Below, in pieces: positions 25,586 to 28,214 of a DNA stretch of 28,214 bases. Below the pieces are notes generated by a model. That model was not told the origin of the DNA, did not search any database, and saw only the letters and a program-made list of their open reading frames with translations. The stretch comes from a virus, in IMG/VR virus record IMGVR_UViG_3300017530_000053, positions 1 through 28,214 of that record; one strand, given 5' to 3'. Numbering within the stretch: position 1 is the stretch's first letter; every line of letters begins with the position of its first letter. The translations under genes were made by a program, and so were the position numbers.

Positions 25586-27238
25586 TTACGGCTCCGTAGC
25601 TACTACCTGTGCTGCCCCGCTTTCAAAGAGGCACATGAGTCGTTGCCGTCCCCCGGCTCCGCCAGTATCGATATAGAGCGATGCCATACCCACCAAGGCG
25701 GTAGGAGTAGAAGTCTCTCGCATAAACTGGCGGCCCTCGTGATCGAGATGCCAGAGGGATGTGCTTTGGTTTCCGTACTGGAACGGCCTTCGAAGAGTTG
25801 CGGTAGTTACCTCATCGAATTCATCGATCTGGATGCCCCGAACTTCGTCGCTCGCAGCGTCACACCAGGAGGTCGGATCGTTGATCTTGATGGACGTGTA
25901 GTCAATAGCCAGACCGTTCACGGCAGTCGTGGCCGCAATGAGCACGCCAATTACGTCCCTCGTGACCTGACCTGACGCACCGCCCATTGCAGCCGTGTCA
26001 ATCCGCACCCCAATCAGGTCGGCCTTGTCGTTAGGGCCACTGTGCTGAACTTCGAAGTTCAATCCATAGCCGATAGCCAGAGTGCCAGCATCCGCACTGC
26101 TGTTCATGTTCCCGCCCATGCCTGCCGAAACGGAGAAGGCGGTTGTCGCGGGCGTTACGTCAGTCGCCAGTACCTCAAGACCAGCGGAGAAGAAGTTGTT
26201 AGCTCCCCAATTGAACTCGTGTTGGACAAGGAGTCCATAATGATCGTTCAGCGTCAAGTTGTTCCCGATACCCGAATAGTCATCAGCACTCAGCCGTCCG
26301 GTAATGGCAAGATGCGCAGCAGCAGCGGCAGGGCTGCCTTGAAGGAGGAACCGTTCCGTACCAAACACGTCCATACGCACGATGTCGTCATCTGCGCCTT
26401 CCTCCACATCAACCTTGGTATCACCATCAGCGTCGACAATTGAAGTACCCCCGCCTCCTCCCGCACCTTCAAGGGACACAGTTGTACCGACATTTGTGCG
26501 GACACTGAGTTCACCTGTGGCGCTGTCGGCGAAGAGGCGGCGAGTACCGGCCGCAGGGTTAGCTGGAACAGCAATACCAGTGAGGTCAATATAGTTGTCC
26601 CTGAACGTAATACTCTCGACGGTCACACCAGCATTGAGCGTATGCTCATTGATGGTATCGGCCAGCAGTGCGTTAGTGAGATCAAGTGGGTTAGCGGCCT
26701 CGACTGCGGTAATTGCCTCGGCATCTGTGTACTTGGCATGGTGAACACCAGCGATAGCCGCATGGACAGCGATGTCGCCTAACGCCTCATAAAGCAAATC
26801 AGCGTCCGCTTGCAAGAACGAGACGTGATGGGGTGCCGCATCACCAATCGCCGTATGCTCTGCGTCCCGCATAAGACCAGCAGGGAGATCGGCGTCTACC
26901 AGCGCGCGGAACGTGGGATCGACCGCTCCACCAGCGGCCGGGCCAGCAAATACCAAATTCGCGGCCTGAACGTCTAGGGTGAGTTGCTGGACGGTTAGTC
27001 CTAGGAGAATGTCGGCATCAGCGGCAAGAGTTACGGGATCATGACCGGCTCCTCCGCTGCCCACAGGCCCTTGCCAGACGGCTGCGCCAACCGCAACGTC
27101 GGCCGCAATGAACACATCGTCCGTCGCGGTATTGATCCAGATCGTCCCGACATCGAACCCTGCGCCGGAGTCGTCATTGACCGTCGGGTTGGCGACCTGC
27201 TCTTCAACAGGGCCGAAGATGTGCTGGGTAAGGGCCAT
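25586..27238 (-). CDS. Putative tail fibre / virion appendage protein
   Basis: 550 residues. MALTQHIFGPVEEQVANPTVNDDSGAGFDVGTIWINTATDDVFIAADVAVGAAVWQGP is the typical start of phage fibre proteins with a TIWINTATD..VFIA motif. The middle has repeated DADLP/HHVSFLQADAD and NPLDLTNALLADTINEH segments of fibre shafts. A GGGGGTS linker at about residue 265 joins a beta-rich C-terminal part that would form the tip (NFSAGLEVLATD, GYGLNFEV, DYTSIKIND). The protein probably recognises the host or forms a virion appendage. It is far from the tape measure gene, on the other side of the tRNA cluster. Confidence 0.8.
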   Translation of the reverse strand: MALTQHIFGPVEEQVANPTVNDDSGAGFDVGTIWINTATDDVFIAADVAVGAAVWQGPVGSGGAGHDPVTLAADADILLGLTVQQLTLDVQAANLVFAGPAAGGAVDPTFRALVDADLPAGLMRDAEHTAIGDAAPHHVSFLQADADLLYEALGDIAVHAAIAGVHHAKYTDAEAITAVEAANPLDLTNALLADTINEHTLNAGVTVESITFRDNYIDLTGIAVPANPAAGTRRLFADSATGELSVRTNVGTTVSLEGAGGGGGTSIVDADGDTKVDVEEGADDDIVRMDVFGTERFLLQGSPAAAAAHLAITGRLSADDYSGIGNNLTLNDHYGLLVQHEFNWGANNFFSAGLEVLATDVTPATTAFSVSAGMGGNMNSSADAGTLAIGYGLNFEVQHSGPNDKADLIGVRIDTAAMGGASGQVTRDVIGVLIAATTAVNGLAIDYTSIKINDPTSWCDAASDEVRGIQIDEFDEVTTATLRRPFQYGNQSTSLWHLDHEGRQFMRETSTPTALVGMASLYIDTGGAGGRQRLMCLFESGAAQVVATEP

Positions 27239-27462
27239 TAGAAGGCGTCCGTTTCCTCACTAAAGATTCGGCCGTCCTGAATCCAAATCCGCTGGATTTG
27301 CCGGAGCACGCCACCGGCTCCAACCCCGAAGGTATTTTCAATGTAGTCATCCTGCATATGCGCGTGTTCGATTTCCCCCGCCGGAATGTCATCGCCGCCG
27401 ATCCACCCGAACACAATCGGAGGACTCCACTTCCCCGCCCACAATCGTCTAAGACTAGGCAT
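27238..27462 (-). CDS. Small protein before the tail fibre (74 residues)
   Basis: MPSLRRLWAGKWSPPIVFGWIGGDDIPAGEIEHAHMQDDYIENTFGVGAGGVLRQIQRIWIQDGRIFSEETDAF. Its stop TAA overlaps the ATG of the fibre gene, so the two are coupled. Trp-rich start, then a His/Asp patch. It may be a virion or fibre-assembly factor. No domain recognised. Confidence 0.7.
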   Translation of the reverse strand: MPSLRRLWAGKWSPPIVFGWIGGDDIPAGEIEHAHMQDDYIENTFGVGAGGVLRQIQRIWIQDGRIFSEETDAF

Positions 27463-27796
27463 CAGTCACCAGCCCTCTCGAACGAAGTCGGTGGCGCAGC
27501 TGCGCAACCGCCGTTTCTGATTTCCCGACCCGGATTTCGAAGTCTTGGAGCCGTTTCTCCATCTTCGCAAGCCGTAACTGGTAGTCCTCTTGCAGCGCTT
27601 CGAGCGCGGCCGCCCGCTCGCGGGTCTTTTTGATCGTCTCGTCGCGCCTGCGCTGACGGCTGATCATGCCCAGGATCGCGGGCATGTTCGCCTTGCGCCA
27701 CATCCGGTACAGCCAGCCCGTGATCCAGGCCGAGGGTACGCCCAGGGCCATGACATAGAGCAATAGCTGACCGACTTCCCATGACGCCCATTCCAT
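27455..27796 (-). CDS. Membrane segment plus coiled-coil protein (113 residues)
   Basis: ATG at 27796 with GGAGGA before it (an upstream in-frame ATG at 27868 has no ribosome site). MEWASWEVGQLLLYVMALGVPSAWITGWLYRMWRKANMPAIL.. is a hydrophobic segment of about 20 residues. Then a basic coiled coil RQRRRDETIKKTRERAAALEALQEDYQLRLAKMEKRLQDFEIRVGKSETAVAQLRHRLRSRG follows. It may be a membrane-anchored structural or lysis protein. It overlaps the next gene by 8 bp. Confidence 0.7.
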   Translation of the reverse strand: MEWASWEVGQLLLYVMALGVPSAWITGWLYRMWRKANMPAILGMISRQRRRDETIKKTRERAAALEALQEDYQLRLAKMEKRLQDFEIRVGKSETAVAQLRHRLRSRGLVTDA

Positions 27797-27826
27797 ACAC
27801 AGTCCTCCGTCCACAGTATATAGTAT

Positions 27827-27856
27827 ATAGTACCACGCCACCGTGTTGCTCAGCAA
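27827..27856 (-). promoter_or_regulatory. Possible promoter before the coiled-coil gene
   Basis: TTGCTG (27856-27851), 18 bp, TACTAT (27832-27827) on the minus strand, followed by a TATATAC repeat and GGAGGA. The AT-rich box stands out in the GC-rich region. Confidence 0.4.
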
Positions 27857-27864
27857 GGGACAGG

Positions 27865-28214
27865 TCACGTCAATGCTGGCGGCATTGTTGGCGATCTATC
27901 CGAGGCTGCACGAGGCATAGGCAAAAGTAGTGTACTGGGGAGCGACCAGGGGGTGTCAGGCCCGGTCGCTCCTGCTCCATTGCGGGCCGGGGCCGGCCGC
28001 GCTCCATTTCCTATTCCTATTCCGGCCCGATTACGATGACGATGGCCATGGCCCGCAACCGTGACCGGCGCTTTTTTCCGGGCCCGAATCTCCCTGCTCC
28101 GTGCTCCCCCGCCCGAATAAGTAGTGACCATTCCGTATCCGTAAGAGTGGTGCCGCTTCATGTCCGCCGGTAGGTACTCGCCGGGACTTTTCGGGTAGGG
28201 GGGGTGGTAGGGGG
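27865..28214 (-). CDS. Possible 3' part of a gene entering from the right edge
   Basis: The frame is open from the window edge to a TGA at 27865-27867. Its first part (YHPPYPKSPGEYLPADMKRHHSYGYGMVTTYSGGGARSREIRARKKAP) is protein-like. Its second part is a low-complexity Gly/Ala/Pro/Arg stretch, crossed by a strong hairpin (27939-27972). The coding status is uncertain. It may be a Gly-rich structural protein or non-coding sequence. Confidence 0.35.
   Translation of the reverse strand, partial: PYHPPYPKSPGEYLPADMKRHHSYGYGMVTTYSGGGARSREIRARKKAPVTVAGHGHRHRNRAGIGIGNGARPAPARNGAGATGPDTPWSLPSTLLLPMPRAASDRSPTMPPALT
27939..27972. terminator. Strong hairpin
   Basis: GGAGCGACC and GGTCGCTCC form a perfect 9-bp stem extended by a G-U and GGG/CCC. 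On the minus strand, CTACTTTTG follows some 15 nt later. It may terminate whatever is transcribed leftward from the edge. Confidence 0.5.

Overview
The window is part of the genome of a tailed double-stranded DNA phage (or a prophage or metagenomic phage contig). It is GC-rich, has no ribosomal or metabolic genes, and carries a nearly complete HK97-type head and tail morphogenesis module. A tube protein and a tape measure protein are present and no sheath gene is visible, so a siphovirus is most likely. The host cannot be named. Several genes start about 6 nt after a good -10 box (leaderless architecture), which fits hosts where leaderless mRNA is common, such as Actinobacteria or Deinococcus-like lineages. 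This is inference.

Left arm, about 1-17.1 kb, all on the minus strand and transcribed right to left: large terminase, several small virion or assembly proteins, portal, a protease gene with a nested scaffold, major capsid protein, head-tail adaptor, head closure, tail terminator, a repeat-bearing protein, tail tube, an HK97 gp10-like protein, two tail assembly chaperone frames joined by a -1 slippery site, and the start of the tape measure protein. Two LAGLIDADG and three HNH endonuclease genes, plus an HNH remnant, sit between these genes.

Middle, 17.1-18.8 kb: a short plus-strand operon (a possible small terminase, a 69-residue protein, a two-helix membrane protein) and a zinc-ribbon protein. 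This segment is flanked by two outward-facing copies of one 51-bp leaderless promoter.

18.8-21.4 kb: a minus-strand RNA cluster behind a TTGACA-N17-TACATT promoter. I read 18 tRNAs (one of them with a weak acceptor stem), one degenerate tRNA, two 48-49 nt tRNA-like minihelices with acceptor and T arms only, an unexplained region of about 390 nt with a tRNA-like 3' end, and an HNH gene. Most members abut with no spacer.

21.4-28.2 kb: a minus-strand block of small accessory genes with two more HNH genes and a CxxCxxCC metal-binding protein, a coiled-coil/membrane protein, a divergent leaderless promoter pair, a putative tail fibre and its small companions, and a frame entering from the right edge.

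The main regulatory discovery is a 13-bp block, GAAGTGGCACAAA, found six times. Five copies lie exactly 17 bp, measured from the adjacent -35, upstream of a -10-like hexamer, at 3' ends of genes in the structural module. This looks like a phage-specific late promoter class.
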